From contig JAAVAO010000054.1 of assembly GCA_014803985.1 (NCBI GenBank), forward strand, positions 1 to 64,000: a stretch of 64,000 bases of DNA, given 5' to 3'. A model generated the notes under the pieces. The model searched no databases, had not been told where the DNA came from, and worked only from the letters and a program-made list of their open reading frames with translations. The DNA is from Treponema sp. GTDB lineage: Bacteria; Spirochaetota; Spirochaetia; Treponematales; Treponemataceae. The first letter of the stretch is position 1. Every line of letters begins with the position of its first letter. The position numbers and the translations under genes were made by a program. Positions 1-10,053 of the stretch are shown here, piece by piece.

Positions 1-11
1 AAATCCCCTAG

Positions 12-136
12 CCAGTTTTGAGTAAAGTGCGCAATTCCTACGGAATTGCTACCGAGTTTGCATTGCAAACTCGCAGGCAAAACTGGAGGCGAATGCTAAA
101 CCTATAACAATGAAACAACCCATTGAGGCATTCGCC
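12..136 (+). repeat. Modular hairpin repeat: CCAGTTTTG/CAAAACTGG stem with nested GCAATTCC-GGAATTGC and GAGTTTGC-GCAAACTC hairpins, then GGCGAATGC/GCATTCGCC stem
   Basis: Arms read directly (12-20/78-86 and 88-96/128-136); related copies elsewhere in the window. Confidence 0.85.
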
Positions 137-186
137 ATGTAACTTGAAAAAACTATGCTTTTACCTATATAATTACGTCTAGAAGT

Positions 187-843
187 ATGAATGCGAATAT
201 AATTAACAAAAAGCAAATAATGAATGGAATGGATTTGTTTTCTCAAATCAATGACGAAGAAGTGAAAATTGTTTTCTTTGATCCGCAATATCGAGGAATT
301 TTAGACAAAATGAAATATGGCAATGAAGGCGTGTCGAGAGGGAAAAAACGTTCAAGTCTTATGCAGATGGATGAAAATACAATCATTGAATTTTTACGTG
401 AAATTGAACGAATTCTTTCAAAAAGCGGATATCTTTTTTTGTGGGTTGACAAATTTCATCTCATAGAAGGAATACAAGCATGGTTTAAAGGCACTTCACT
501 TGAAACAGTGGATATGATAACGTGGAATAAGGAAAAAATGGGGATGGGCTATAGAACACGGCGAAAAAGCGAATATCTTGTAATTCTGCAAAAGTTGCCG
601 CGCCTTGCAAAATCGACTTGGTCTATACACAATATTCCCGATGTTTGGAATGAGAAAATTGATAATAAAATTCATACGCATCAAAAGCCATTGGAGTTAC
701 AAAAACAGTTGATTTTAGCTACAACAAACGAAAATGACTTTGTTTGCGATCCTGCCAGTGGAAGTTATTCTGTTTTTAATGCTTGCAAAGCCTTGAACAG
801 AAATTTTGTGGGATGCGATATTGAGTTCGGGGATAAAATATGA
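187..843 (+). CDS. Beta-class site-specific DNA methyltransferase (type II RM)
   Basis: N-terminal FFDPQYRG (motif IV variant), C-terminal FVCDPASGSYSVFNAC...FVGCDI (motif I-like); ATGA overlap with next ORF. Confidence 0.8.
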   Translation: MNANIINKKQIMNGMDLFSQINDEEVKIVFFDPQYRGILDKMKYGNEGVSRGKKRSSLMQMDENTIIEFLREIERILSKSGYLFLWVDKFHLIEGIQAWFKGTSLETVDMITWNKEKMGMGYRTRRKSEYLVILQKLPRLAKSTWSIHNIPDVWNEKIDNKIHTHQKPLELQKQLILATTNENDFVCDPASGSYSVFNACKALNRNFVGCDIEFGDKI

Positions 844-1511
844 AAATTCAAGAAATGAAAACAAAGGAATCATCTGGAGGATATGAACGAGTCTTTAACT
901 GTAAAGAATTAGGAATTCTCCTGTCTAAAGTTCAAGCGACTGTCATTTCTAATGGCACAGAACTAGAAAGAATGATTTTATCACAAAGTACAGTCATTGA
1001 AAATTTAGATGATTTTATTTCTGCTACAGAAGAAAACAAAACAGAGAATGGTATTTATGTTGCCCCTAAAAAAATAGTAAAAGAATCAAAAAGAACTGTA
1101 AAAGGGATAGAACCGGATTTAGTTATATTTATCGTTGAACATAAGCGTGTTTGTAAAATTATAGAAGTAAAAGATGGGTTTATGTTTGATACAAAAAAAG
1201 TAAAAGGTGAAAAACAGAATCTAGAATTCTTTGCTACACAATTTGGATCAAGAATCCCTTTTTCAACAGATTATTATATTTGTTGTTTTAATGAAACTGA
1301 CAAAGGAAGAATTCGTGAAGGGCTTAAAAATGAATTTGAACTTGAACATATTATGACAGGTGTTGAGCTTTGCGATATTTTGAAAATCTCATATATAGAT
1401 ATTAGAAAAAAACGAATTCAAGATAGCGAAAACAATATTGATTATTTTGTTTCTGAATTAGTAAAAATTGATACCGTGAGGAATAAAATATCAAATCTCT
1501 TGTCAAAATAA
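840..1511 (+). CDS. Putative type II restriction endonuclease
   Basis: 4-bp overlap with methyltransferase; EPDLVIF...CKIIEVKDG resembles a PD-(D/E)XK core. Confidence 0.65.
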   Translation: MKIQEMKTKESSGGYERVFNCKELGILLSKVQATVISNGTELERMILSQSTVIENLDDFISATEENKTENGIYVAPKKIVKESKRTVKGIEPDLVIFIVEHKRVCKIIEVKDGFMFDTKKVKGEKQNLEFFATQFGSRIPFSTDYYICCFNETDKGRIREGLKNEFELEHIMTGVELCDILKISYIDIRKKRIQDSENNIDYFVSELVKIDTVRNKISNLLSK

Positions 1512-1607
1512 ATTGAAAAGGATTTTTCTTGCTGTTGTTGCAGGCAAAGCATAGTGATTCATAACCTTTTGTCATTATGTGATTTTTAAAAGTATGGAAG
1601 AAAGAAT

Positions 1608-2333
1608 ATGGCTGAAACGGTGATCCGAATGGAAAATGTTACAAAAGTGTACGAGATGGGAGATTCTGATGTATATGCATTAAGAGGAATAAGTTTTCGT
1701 ATTGTGCAAGGGGAATTTGTTTCAATTATGGGACCGTCTGGAAGTGGAAAGTCAACGTGTATGAATATGATAGGCTGTCTTGATCGCCCCACGAGCGGCA
1801 TTGTTGAAATAGGCGGAAAAGAAATTTCAAAAATGACAGAGAATGAGCTTGCCACGCTGCGTAATAAAACAATTGGATTTGTTTTTCAGCAATATCATCT
1901 GCTTCCTAGTATGACAGTCCTTGAAAATGTTATGCTTCCATTACGCTATCAGAGCGTGCCGAAAAGCAAGCGTATTGAATGCGCAAAAAAATCTTTAGAG
2001 CAAGTGGGAATGGGCGACAGAATTTTTCATCGCCCCAATGAACTTTCTGGCGGGCAAAAACAGCGTGTTGCAATTGCTCGCGCAATGGTTACTAATCCGC
2101 ACATAATACTTGCCGATGAACCAACTGGTGCGCTTGACAGCAAAATAGGTTTACAGGTGATGAATCTTTTCCGCGAAATAAATAAAAACGGAACAACCGT
2201 TGTGATTGTAACGCATGACGCAAGTATTGGGGAGAGTACAAATCGGTGCATCCGTATTTTTGATGGAAATATTCAGTCGGATAACGAGCAAACGCCGATA
2301 CTGCTGTTTGCTGGATGCACAGATGAACAATGA
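1608..2333 (+). CDS. ABC transporter ATP-binding protein, MacB/LolD-like
   Basis: Walker A GPSGSGKST, signature LSGGQKQRVAIARA, Walker B IILADEPTGALD. Confidence 0.93.
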   Translation: MAETVIRMENVTKVYEMGDSDVYALRGISFRIVQGEFVSIMGPSGSGKSTCMNMIGCLDRPTSGIVEIGGKEISKMTENELATLRNKTIGFVFQQYHLLPSMTVLENVMLPLRYQSVPKSKRIECAKKSLEQVGMGDRIFHRPNELSGGQKQRVAIARAMVTNPHIILADEPTGALDSKIGLQVMNLFREINKNGTTVVIVTHDASIGESTNRCIRIFDGNIQSDNEQTPILLFAGCTDEQ

Positions 2334-2352
2334 GGAATGCACGGCATAAAAA

Positions 2353-3549
2353 ATGATAGAGGATTTTATAAACGCCATTCAAAATTTCCGCCGACAGAAA
2401 ATACGCACATTCCTTTCGCTTTTAGGAGTGATAATAGGTGTTGCTTCGGTTATTGTAATTACAAGCATGGGGGAAAGTGCCTCCCGAAAAATACAAGATA
2501 CATTTGGAAGTGCAGGCCTTGATGTGGTGAGAATTTCATCTGGATTTGCGAGCAGACGGGGGAGAAGTTCAGGGCTTCTTCAGTTTAACGAAACGTTTCG
2601 CGAAAATCTTTTTGACAATATACTGAATATAAAAAAAATATGGTATAACAATTCTCTTAATGCAACACTTTCCTATGGTGAAATCAGCGTAAATGGCAGT
2701 TGTGATGCGATTGAAACTGGCTATCTAGAGATGTATTCTATGGAACTTGATGGCGGAGCGTTTTTTTCAGTGACTGACAATGTATATGGAACTCAAAAAA
2801 TCATTTTGGGAAAAAATATTGCCGATTATCTCTTTCCATCGGGAGATGGGGTGGACAAGACCATTCTTGTGACTGTGGATAAAATTTCCTTTGCATTTAA
2901 AGTGATTGGCGTTTTGAAGGAGCAAAATACAGGAATGGAAAACAGTGCGAATAATGCCTATATTCCGCGCGGATTTTATTCAAAGAAGATAAAGCCCAAT
3001 CCTGACGCAGACACTATAATGGTTCAGGCAATGTCAAAGGAAAGATCAACGCAAATTGCAAAGGACATTGAAGCCTATTGTAATGATTTGACGGGCATAG
3101 AATACTCAGTTTTCGCTATGAGCATGCAAACAATGATAGAACAGATGAACGAAGTTACAACTATGTTGAGTATGTTGTTGAGTGCAATTGCCGCAATTTC
3201 CCTTTTGGTTGGTGGCATTGGCATAATGAACATTATGATTGTAACTGTAACAGAACGTCGTCATGAAATAGGCATACGAAAAGCTTTGGGTGCAAAACAA
3301 TCGGATATACGAAGGCAATTTTTAGTTGAATCGGCGGCTATTACCATAATTGGCGGAATTTTAGGAATATTCATAGGGATTGCGATAAGCGTTGCCATTC
3401 AATTTGTAAAAGGAGAGGCTTATGCAATTAGTTTTTTTGCCTGTGGCATTGCATTTGTTTTCAGTGCGTTTGTCGGAATCTTCTTTGGATTACATCCTGC
3501 ATCTCGTGCAGCAAAACTTGATCCTGTTTTAGCGTTGGCAGGAGAATAA
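2353..3549 (+). CDS. ABC transporter permease, MacB-like (MacB_PCD + FtsX)
   Basis: N-terminal RRQKIRTFLSLLGVIIGVASVI; C-terminal VTERRHEIGIRKALGAK; adjacent to ATPase. Confidence 0.92.
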   Translation: MIEDFINAIQNFRRQKIRTFLSLLGVIIGVASVIVITSMGESASRKIQDTFGSAGLDVVRISSGFASRRGRSSGLLQFNETFRENLFDNILNIKKIWYNNSLNATLSYGEISVNGSCDAIETGYLEMYSMELDGGAFFSVTDNVYGTQKIILGKNIADYLFPSGDGVDKTILVTVDKISFAFKVIGVLKEQNTGMENSANNAYIPRGFYSKKIKPNPDADTIMVQAMSKERSTQIAKDIEAYCNDLTGIEYSVFAMSMQTMIEQMNEVTTMLSMLLSAIAAISLLVGGIGIMNIMIVTVTERRHEIGIRKALGAKQSDIRRQFLVESAAITIIGGILGIFIGIAISVAIQFVKGEAYAISFFACGIAFVFSAFVGIFFGLHPASRAAKLDPVLALAGE

Positions 3550-3564
3550 TTTTGTAAACTGTTT

Positions 3565-3638
3565 TGACCCATACACGAGTCGAACGTGCGACCTTTTGCT
3601 TAGGAGGCAAATGCTCTATCCAGCTGAGCTAATGGATC
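3565..3638 (-). tRNA. tRNA-Arg (anticodon CCT)
   Basis: Reverse complement folds as GATCCAT/ATGGGTC acceptor, GCTC/GAGC D stem, TTTGC-CTCCTAA-GCAAA anticodon arm, TTCGACT T loop; no encoded CCA. Confidence 0.93.
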
Positions 3639-3860
3639 ATGAATATTTTGGATTATAAATCATTTTGCCGATAAACGCAAGTTCAAGTGGCAGGAAAAAT
3701 TTCAACAAGGTGATATAAATGTGTTTGTGTGCAGAGTGGAAGGCTCGGAATGACAGTGGGTGTGTTATAACGCTCAAAATCGTGCCTATATAAAAAATCT
3801 CTGCATATTTTTAAAATCGTATATTGTATTTTGTGGATTCATAAGTTATGCTTATTTAAT

Positions 3861-6800
3861 ATGGATATTAGGATAGTAAAGAATACAAACAGACGATGTG
3901 CCTGGACAGACAGGAAAAATGGATATTTTGAGTTTTTGTACAGTGATGCTGCAAAAGAAAATGGATATTACCGCGGGGAAAAACGATTTTTGCGTTCTTT
4001 TACTCTTGGCGGACACGATGTCTTGGAATCAAAGTATATAGACGTGTATCCGTATGGTGGTGTTTTTTCTTATGATAATTTAAAGCTGTATGCATCACTT
4101 TTGATAGACGAACAAGCGTTTTTTATTTCCGGGGCAAAAAATAGTGGACTAAAAGGCGTGGCAGCCTCTGTGTTTGACTCAATGCAATCTGTTGCAGAAA
4201 AATCTATGGAACATAATTCTTCATCAAATCAAGATGAGCAAGGCGTGAAGGAGCGTGAAAAAAAACGGTTTGTATGGAACACGGAAAATATTGACGGCAT
4301 AACAGTTTTGCATTCAAACGCGGGAATATGCATTGCGTCTTCGCTTGATTTCTATTCACGATGCGAGGGCGATGTGGTGGAGTTGTATGCTCGCGAGGAA
4401 ATTGCGCCTTCACATAATTCGGAAAACCCGTTTTTGCGTGATGGGTGGTATGTGGTGTTTGAAGAATCTGAAAGCCTTGCGCTTGAAAAGGCTCTGCGGC
4501 TTGTAAAGACAAACGGCATAAAAATTCATTCTGAAAAAATCGACCGCTTTTTAAATCAGGTTTCAGTCGATTTTGGGGATAAAAAATTCAATGAGTCGGT
4601 GCAATGGGCTCGATTTAGCGGATGGATGCTTTCCACAGCCCAAAATGATTTGCAATATCGTGGAATTTGGGCGGGACTCCCGTGGTTTAGAGACAATTGG
4701 GGGCGCGATACGTTTATTTCTCTCTGTGGTGCACTTCTTGTTTCCGGTTGTTTTGATGAGGCAAAGGATGTTCTTTTAGGATTTGCACAGTTTCAAGATT
4801 TAAATAAAGAAAGCGAAACGTATGGAAGAATCCCCAACCGCTATAGAAATGCGAATGATGTGATTTATAACACTGTTGACGGAACTCTTTGGTTTATCCG
4901 TGCACTTTGGGAATATGCTGAATATTCAGGAGACATCGAATTGCTTGCAACGCTTTGTCCTGTAGTTGAAACAAGTCTTGATGCGGATATAAGGCGCACG
5001 GATTCTCATGGATTTTTAAAGCACGGAGATGCAGACACGTGGATGGATGCACGAATAAAGGGAAACGAGTCGTGGTCTCCTCGGGGCGATAGAGCAAACG
5101 ACATTCAGGCATTGTGGTTTACAGCGTTAAAACTCGGTTCGTTTATTATGCAAAAAAACGGACGCGTTGAAAAGGCAGAACAGTATAATACTCTTGCCGA
5201 AAAAGTGCGTTCGTCATTTTCAGAATTCTTTTGGAATGAAGATCAGGATGCTCTTGCAGATCATCTTCCTGAAGGTGCTTATGGAGAATGGATAAAGGAT
5301 ATGCGGGTGCGTCCAAACCAAATTTTTACATTGACGGCATCCGAAGTGCTTCCACTGCAAGATGAAGCGCAAAAAAATAATTTTGTTTCAGAGAAAATCA
5401 AATCTGCGGTGATAAAAAATGTAAACCGCGAATTGGTGAATCCGTTCGGTCTTTTTTCTTTGAGTCCAGAAGACCCTATTTTTCACGCGGATCATGAAAA
5501 ACCAGAATTATACAACAAAGATGCCGCCTATCATAACGGCACAATTTGGGAATGGAATACAGGTGCATATATTTCGGCTGTGGCAAAGAATTCAAACGGT
5601 GTTCTTGAAGAGAAAGCGTCTTCCATTTTGAAAAATGAATCTAAAATGATTATGGATTGGGGCTGCGCTGGCTCTTTGAGCGAAAATATACACGCTCGCC
5701 CTGATGAAGATGGAAATCCAGTGCTTTCAGGAACGTTTAGTCAGGCATGGAGCGTTGCCGAATATGCTAGAAATGTCATTCAAGATGTGGCAGGTTTTAT
5801 TCCTCGTCTTGCAGAAAATAAAATAGAACTTCGTCCTTGTCTGCCGGCGGGAGTAAAAAGTTTTTCAGGTCAGTTTACATTTGGAAAAAACTGGATTTTA
5901 AATGTTGAAATACATGCAAAAAGCTCAGGGTTGGTTTGCACTGTTCTTTGGAATGCTCCAAAAGATTTAAAGGATACGGAAAATCTCCCTCTTCTCACGA
6001 TAAATGGTACGCCTCTTGAATTCGGAAAGACGACAACGATAAAAATAAAGGCAAAAAGTGTTTCTGCTGTTGAAAAATTTGCCACTCCTGCAAAATGGAT
6101 TACACAAGGATTTGAAGAACACGATTTTGATGTTGAATGGAATGGGGCGATTCATAAAAAGGATTATCTTGAGAATGTCATTTTAAGTGGTCGAATGAAA
6201 AGCAAGTGTTGTGCAGGGGAAAATACTGCCGCGCTGGAATGGTATTTTGATTCAAAAGAATTCAATGAAAAATATTACACTGATATTACACTTGGTGCAC
6301 TATATAGCAGGCAAAAAACCGTTTTCCGTCTGTGGGCGCCTACTGCAAAAAAATCCAGTGTGATTTTATATCCAACAGGAAATGACTCTGAATGTTCCCG
6401 CATTGTTGAAATGACACGCTTGTCTGGAAAAGATTCCGACGGAAATAACTTAAACGGCGTTTGGGAAGCGACTGTTGAAGGTGACTTGCACGGAACGTAT
6501 TATGAATTTGGCGTGTATGTGTTTGGTGCGTATAATCACGCACGAGATCCTTATGCGAAGGCGTGTGGAGTAAATGGACTTCGTTCAATGGTATGCGATT
6601 TATCCCGCACAAATCCTGATGGTTGGTATGATTCTGCCGCGCCAAAAGTGAAGTCGCCAAGCGATGTGATTGCGTATGAAGTTGGTGTAGCGGATATAAC
6701 ATCTTCTCCTAGTTGGAATGGTACAAGCGAAAAAAAGCGGCTTTATACAGGTGCTGCAGAGGAAGGGTTGACGCTACATAGTGTGCCTATCGGTTTTGAT

Positions 6801-8306
6801 CATATAAAATCACTCGGCGTTACCCATATACAACTTCTTCCCATTTTTGATTTTAGAAGTGTTGACGAAACGCGTATGAAGGATGAAGAGTATGTAAAGC
6901 GTCCGCTTTTTGGTGCGTTTAACTGGGGGTATGACCCTGAAAATTATGGCGCAGTCGAAGGCTCTTTTAGCTCCAATCCATACAATGGTGAAGTGAGAAT
7001 CCGTGAATTAAAGACGTTAATAAAGACGTGCAATGACAATAAAATAGGCGTAATAATGGATGTTGTTTTTAATCACGTGAACGATGGACTGCATCATCCG
7101 TTTGGTGCATTAATGCCAGGTTATTTTTTCCGCGTGGAGGGGTATTCAGGCGCGGGCGAAGATACAGCAAGCGAAAGGGCGATGTTCAGTAAATATATGG
7201 TGGATATGCTTTGCTATTGGCTTGAGGAATATAAATTGAGTGGCTTTAGGTTTGATTTGATGGGACTTCACGATGTGGACACAATGAACCGCGCGGTAAA
7301 AGCATTGAAAAAAATAAAGGAAGATGTTTTGGTTTATGGCGAAGGCTGGGATATGTATAGGGCTGGTAAAATGATTAGTGCGTGCCAAAAAAACGCTGCA
7401 AAGATGCCGAACGTTGGACACTTTAACGATGCAGTTCGCTGTGGACTCAAAGGCCCGCTTTTTTCTGACACTTCACAAGGATACATTCATAATGGAAGCC
7501 ACTACGAGGCCGTGAAATTTGGTATAGTTGGAGCGACTGCTCACCCGCAAGTTGATTTTGAAAAGGTTGACGGAACGGCGATGAATAGACCGTGGACTTT
7601 AAACACTTGGAACAGTGTAAACTACACGGAAATTCACGACAATATTACGTTGAACGACAAATTGCGTCTTGTTGAAGAAAATAAAAGTGAAGAGTATTAT
7701 GAGCAACTGGTGAAAATGGCTCTTTCTTTGGTAATCTTGAGCGAGGGGATGCCTATATTGCATGCTGGGATGGAATTTATGCGCACAAAAGAAATACCGC
7801 AAGACCTTCGCGATATGGGCGTTTATTTTGATGATGTTGCTAGAAACAATGACGGCACAAAATTTTACTTGCGAAATTCGTATAATGCGTGCGATAAAAT
7901 AAATGGACTTGACTGGAATCGGTGCGTTCAAAAGCAAAATGTTGTTCATTATGTGAAAAAATTGATTGAGTTGAGAAAGACGCATAAAGTCTTTCGGATT
8001 TCAAGTGGAAAAGTTCTTGAAGAATGTCTTGAATTTTTAAACAACAATACGGAAAATGTGCCTTCTTCGGTGCTTGCATGGAAGATAGATGGCGAAAATA
8101 AAAATGTCAAGGATTTGTGGAAGACTGCCTTGCTTGTGGCAAACCCTCTTGAAGGCGAAGTGGAATATATTTTGCCTAAAGGAGAGAAATGGCACATTGT
8201 GACAGACGGAGTGCAGTTCAAAGATGAAAACGAAAACAATGTACTTCTTGAAAAAGTTATTTTACCGCCTAAAACGGTGGGCGTTTTCGCAGCATTCAAA
8301 GAATAA
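3861..8306 (+). CDS. Two-domain debranching enzyme: N-terminal amylo-alpha-1,6-glucosidase-like (GH133/GDE_C) fused to C-terminal type I pullulanase (CBM48-GH13)
   Basis: GLPWFRDNWGRDTFISL...NTVDGTLWFIRALW (GDE_C); FNWGYDPENYGAVEGS, GFRFDLMGLHD, VYGEGWDM, EIHDNITLNDKL (pullulanase GH13). Confidence 0.9.
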   Translation: MDIRIVKNTNRRCAWTDRKNGYFEFLYSDAAKENGYYRGEKRFLRSFTLGGHDVLESKYIDVYPYGGVFSYDNLKLYASLLIDEQAFFISGAKNSGLKGVAASVFDSMQSVAEKSMEHNSSSNQDEQGVKEREKKRFVWNTENIDGITVLHSNAGICIASSLDFYSRCEGDVVELYAREEIAPSHNSENPFLRDGWYVVFEESESLALEKALRLVKTNGIKIHSEKIDRFLNQVSVDFGDKKFNESVQWARFSGWMLSTAQNDLQYRGIWAGLPWFRDNWGRDTFISLCGALLVSGCFDEAKDVLLGFAQFQDLNKESETYGRIPNRYRNANDVIYNTVDGTLWFIRALWEYAEYSGDIELLATLCPVVETSLDADIRRTDSHGFLKHGDADTWMDARIKGNESWSPRGDRANDIQALWFTALKLGSFIMQKNGRVEKAEQYNTLAEKVRSSFSEFFWNEDQDALADHLPEGAYGEWIKDMRVRPNQIFTLTASEVLPLQDEAQKNNFVSEKIKSAVIKNVNRELVNPFGLFSLSPEDPIFHADHEKPELYNKDAAYHNGTIWEWNTGAYISAVAKNSNGVLEEKASSILKNESKMIMDWGCAGSLSENIHARPDEDGNPVLSGTFSQAWSVAEYARNVIQDVAGFIPRLAENKIELRPCLPAGVKSFSGQFTFGKNWILNVEIHAKSSGLVCTVLWNAPKDLKDTENLPLLTINGTPLEFGKTTTIKIKAKSVSAVEKFATPAKWITQGFEEHDFDVEWNGAIHKKDYLENVILSGRMKSKCCAGENTAALEWYFDSKEFNEKYYTDITLGALYSRQKTVFRLWAPTAKKSSVILYPTGNDSECSRIVEMTRLSGKDSDGNNLNGVWEATVEGDLHGTYYEFGVYVFGAYNHARDPYAKACGVNGLRSMVCDLSRTNPDGWYDSAAPKVKSPSDVIAYEVGVADITSSPSWNGTSEKKRLYTGAAEEGLTLHSVPIGFDHIKSLGVTHIQLLPIFDFRSVDETRMKDEEYVKRPLFGAFNWGYDPENYGAVEGSFSSNPYNGEVRIRELKTLIKTCNDNKIGVIMDVVFNHVNDGLHHPFGALMPGYFFRVEGYSGAGEDTASERAMFSKYMVDMLCYWLEEYKLSGFRFDLMGLHDVDTMNRAVKALKKIKEDVLVYGEGWDMYRAGKMISACQKNAAKMPNVGHFNDAVRCGLKGPLFSDTSQGYIHNGSHYEAVKFGIVGATAHPQVDFEKVDGTAMNRPWTLNTWNSVNYTEIHDNITLNDKLRLVEENKSEEYYEQLVKMALSLVILSEGMPILHAGMEFMRTKEIPQDLRDMGVYFDDVARNNDGTKFYLRNSYNACDKINGLDWNRCVQKQNVVHYVKKLIELRKTHKVFRISSGKVLEECLEFLNNNTENVPSSVLAWKIDGENKNVKDLWKTALLVANPLEGEVEYILPKGEKWHIVTDGVQFKDENENNVLLEKVILPPKTVGVFAAFKE

Positions 8307-8571
8307 CTCTGCCAGGGCGGAAGATTCATCGGTTTTTCACTGTCTATCCCTCTACTTCCAGTCGCAGGACTTCATCCTGCTTACTCAAGTTTTGACCGAT
8401 TCGCTTTCAAAACTGGCTAGTGAGTTGTCATTGCGTAGCGGAACAACAAGCCGCCCTAATATAAATGTATAAAACTCGACATTCGACCTAGTAGATTGTC
8501 ATTGCAAGGGGGAGCGATAGACTCTAAATGGCGGAGTAAAGTTCGCTTGTAATTTTGCCGAAAATAAAACT

Positions 8572-9801
8572 ATGAAAAAGGTAGCGTTTCTTATTGTTGT
8601 TTTAGTTTGTGTTTGTTTTTTTTCTTGTGTAGAAAGGCCTGAAAATGATGAAGAAATGCAAGTTCCCGATGCGTATTTTCTTGATGGGGAAAATAAAGTT
8701 TGCCTTTCCATTTTTACAATGGAAAATACAGAGTATTTGAATATACTGCGTGGCGTGGTAAAAGAGAGCGACGGTGCTGAAAATAAGGCGGACGACATAG
8801 ATGACACAAACGGTGGAGAGAATTCGGAAAACGCTGAAAATATTAAAAACTCCATAGAGAACATAGAAAATATAGCGGAGTTAATACCAAAAACATCGTT
8901 TGAAGGCACTTTGCCTTTTGAAGATGTATATATTTTACAAAACACTTCTTATAGATATTGCATACGATATAAAGTAAAGGGCGTATACTATTTTTCCGGC
9001 TGGTCTAAAAAAGTGACAGTTCCAGAGAACAAGGGAAAAACTTCTCCTCTCTATATAATTCAAGGTGGAAATGATATAGATCCCTTGAATATAGAATATA
9101 GCGAGGGAGAGGGAACAATAACTATAAGAACAATAAAAGAATCTTTGTTGCCTGAAAAAGATAGTGAATATGGAAGTCAATTTTCTGATAGGGAAGAACG
9201 ATTTAATGAAAATGAAATTGAGATAAATAAAAATAAAACAAAAAAAGATGAAACGGGATTTAACGTTGGTTTTGTACTGCACTATGCTGAAGATGAAAAT
9301 ATTACATCACGCTTTTTTAGCATTGAAAATCTTTTGGATACATATAGTATAAATGAAGACGGTAACACAATTTCAAAATATTATATATCCGCTACAAAAG
9401 CTACGAATTATGCGATATCCATGTTTTTAACGCCTGATTTTCATGGCAAGAATATTATGGTAGATGGATTTATCGGCGAACAGATTACAGAATCCAAAGA
9501 TAAAAAGTGGACTCAAATAGTTTGGACAAAAATAACCCCCGTAGAATTATATGGTCGGCATGAAATTAAAAATCCGATTAATAATGAAGATTCAAACGAG
9601 GAGGAAGGCAATCCGAATGTTAAATTCTATCATTATAAATTGATGAATTCCATAAAAATTCCGGAATTAAATGTGTCTGATAATAAGCATGATACGGCAA
9701 CAACCGCTCCTCGTTCTGCGGAATATGACAGTGGGCAAGATTCTTCACATTGGGTAGATTTATATGTGCAGAATTTTTCAAGGTTTAAAACAGGCAACTG
9801 A
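8572..9801 (+). CDS. Hypothetical lipoprotein, paralogue of 10054..11178
   Basis: Signal peptide with CFFSC lipobox-like Cys; shares YLNIL and ENIAE(L/I)IPK with the next gene. Confidence 0.8.
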   Translation: MKKVAFLIVVLVCVCFFSCVERPENDEEMQVPDAYFLDGENKVCLSIFTMENTEYLNILRGVVKESDGAENKADDIDDTNGGENSENAENIKNSIENIENIAELIPKTSFEGTLPFEDVYILQNTSYRYCIRYKVKGVYYFSGWSKKVTVPENKGKTSPLYIIQGGNDIDPLNIEYSEGEGTITIRTIKESLLPEKDSEYGSQFSDREERFNENEIEINKNKTKKDETGFNVGFVLHYAEDENITSRFFSIENLLDTYSINEDGNTISKYYISATKATNYAISMFLTPDFHGKNIMVDGFIGEQITESKDKKWTQIVWTKITPVELYGRHEIKNPINNEDSNEEEGNPNVKFYHYKLMNSIKIPELNVSDNKHDTATTAPRSAEYDSGQDSSHWVDLYVQNFSRFKTGN

Positions 9802-9822
9802 AATTGAGTTGCCTGTTTTAAT
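9790..9822 (+). terminator. Intrinsic terminator
   Basis: CAGGCAACT-gaaattg-AGTTGCCTGTTTTAA at the end of the lipoprotein gene. Confidence 0.7.
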
Positions 9823-10053
9823 GCGAGTTTTTTTCAAAAACTCGCTTATTGTACTGCGATTTTTCGCTTCGCTACAAAATCGCATTTTCAACAATTCAAA
9901 AGTTGAAACTTTTTTCATTGCTGAAAATTAAGGAACAATAAAATAGACAACTAACATAGTGCGCAGGGTGGCGGAGCAACCCTACTACCGAGTTTTTACA
10001 AAACTTGTTTGTGCGATGTTTTTATGGGGACAGGAGATATGGCAAAGGGTATT

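Noticed and set aside
4204-8329. Long minus-strand ORFs opposite the debranching-enzyme gene
   Set aside because: Shadow ORFs of a strongly coding plus-strand frame; no recognisable motifs
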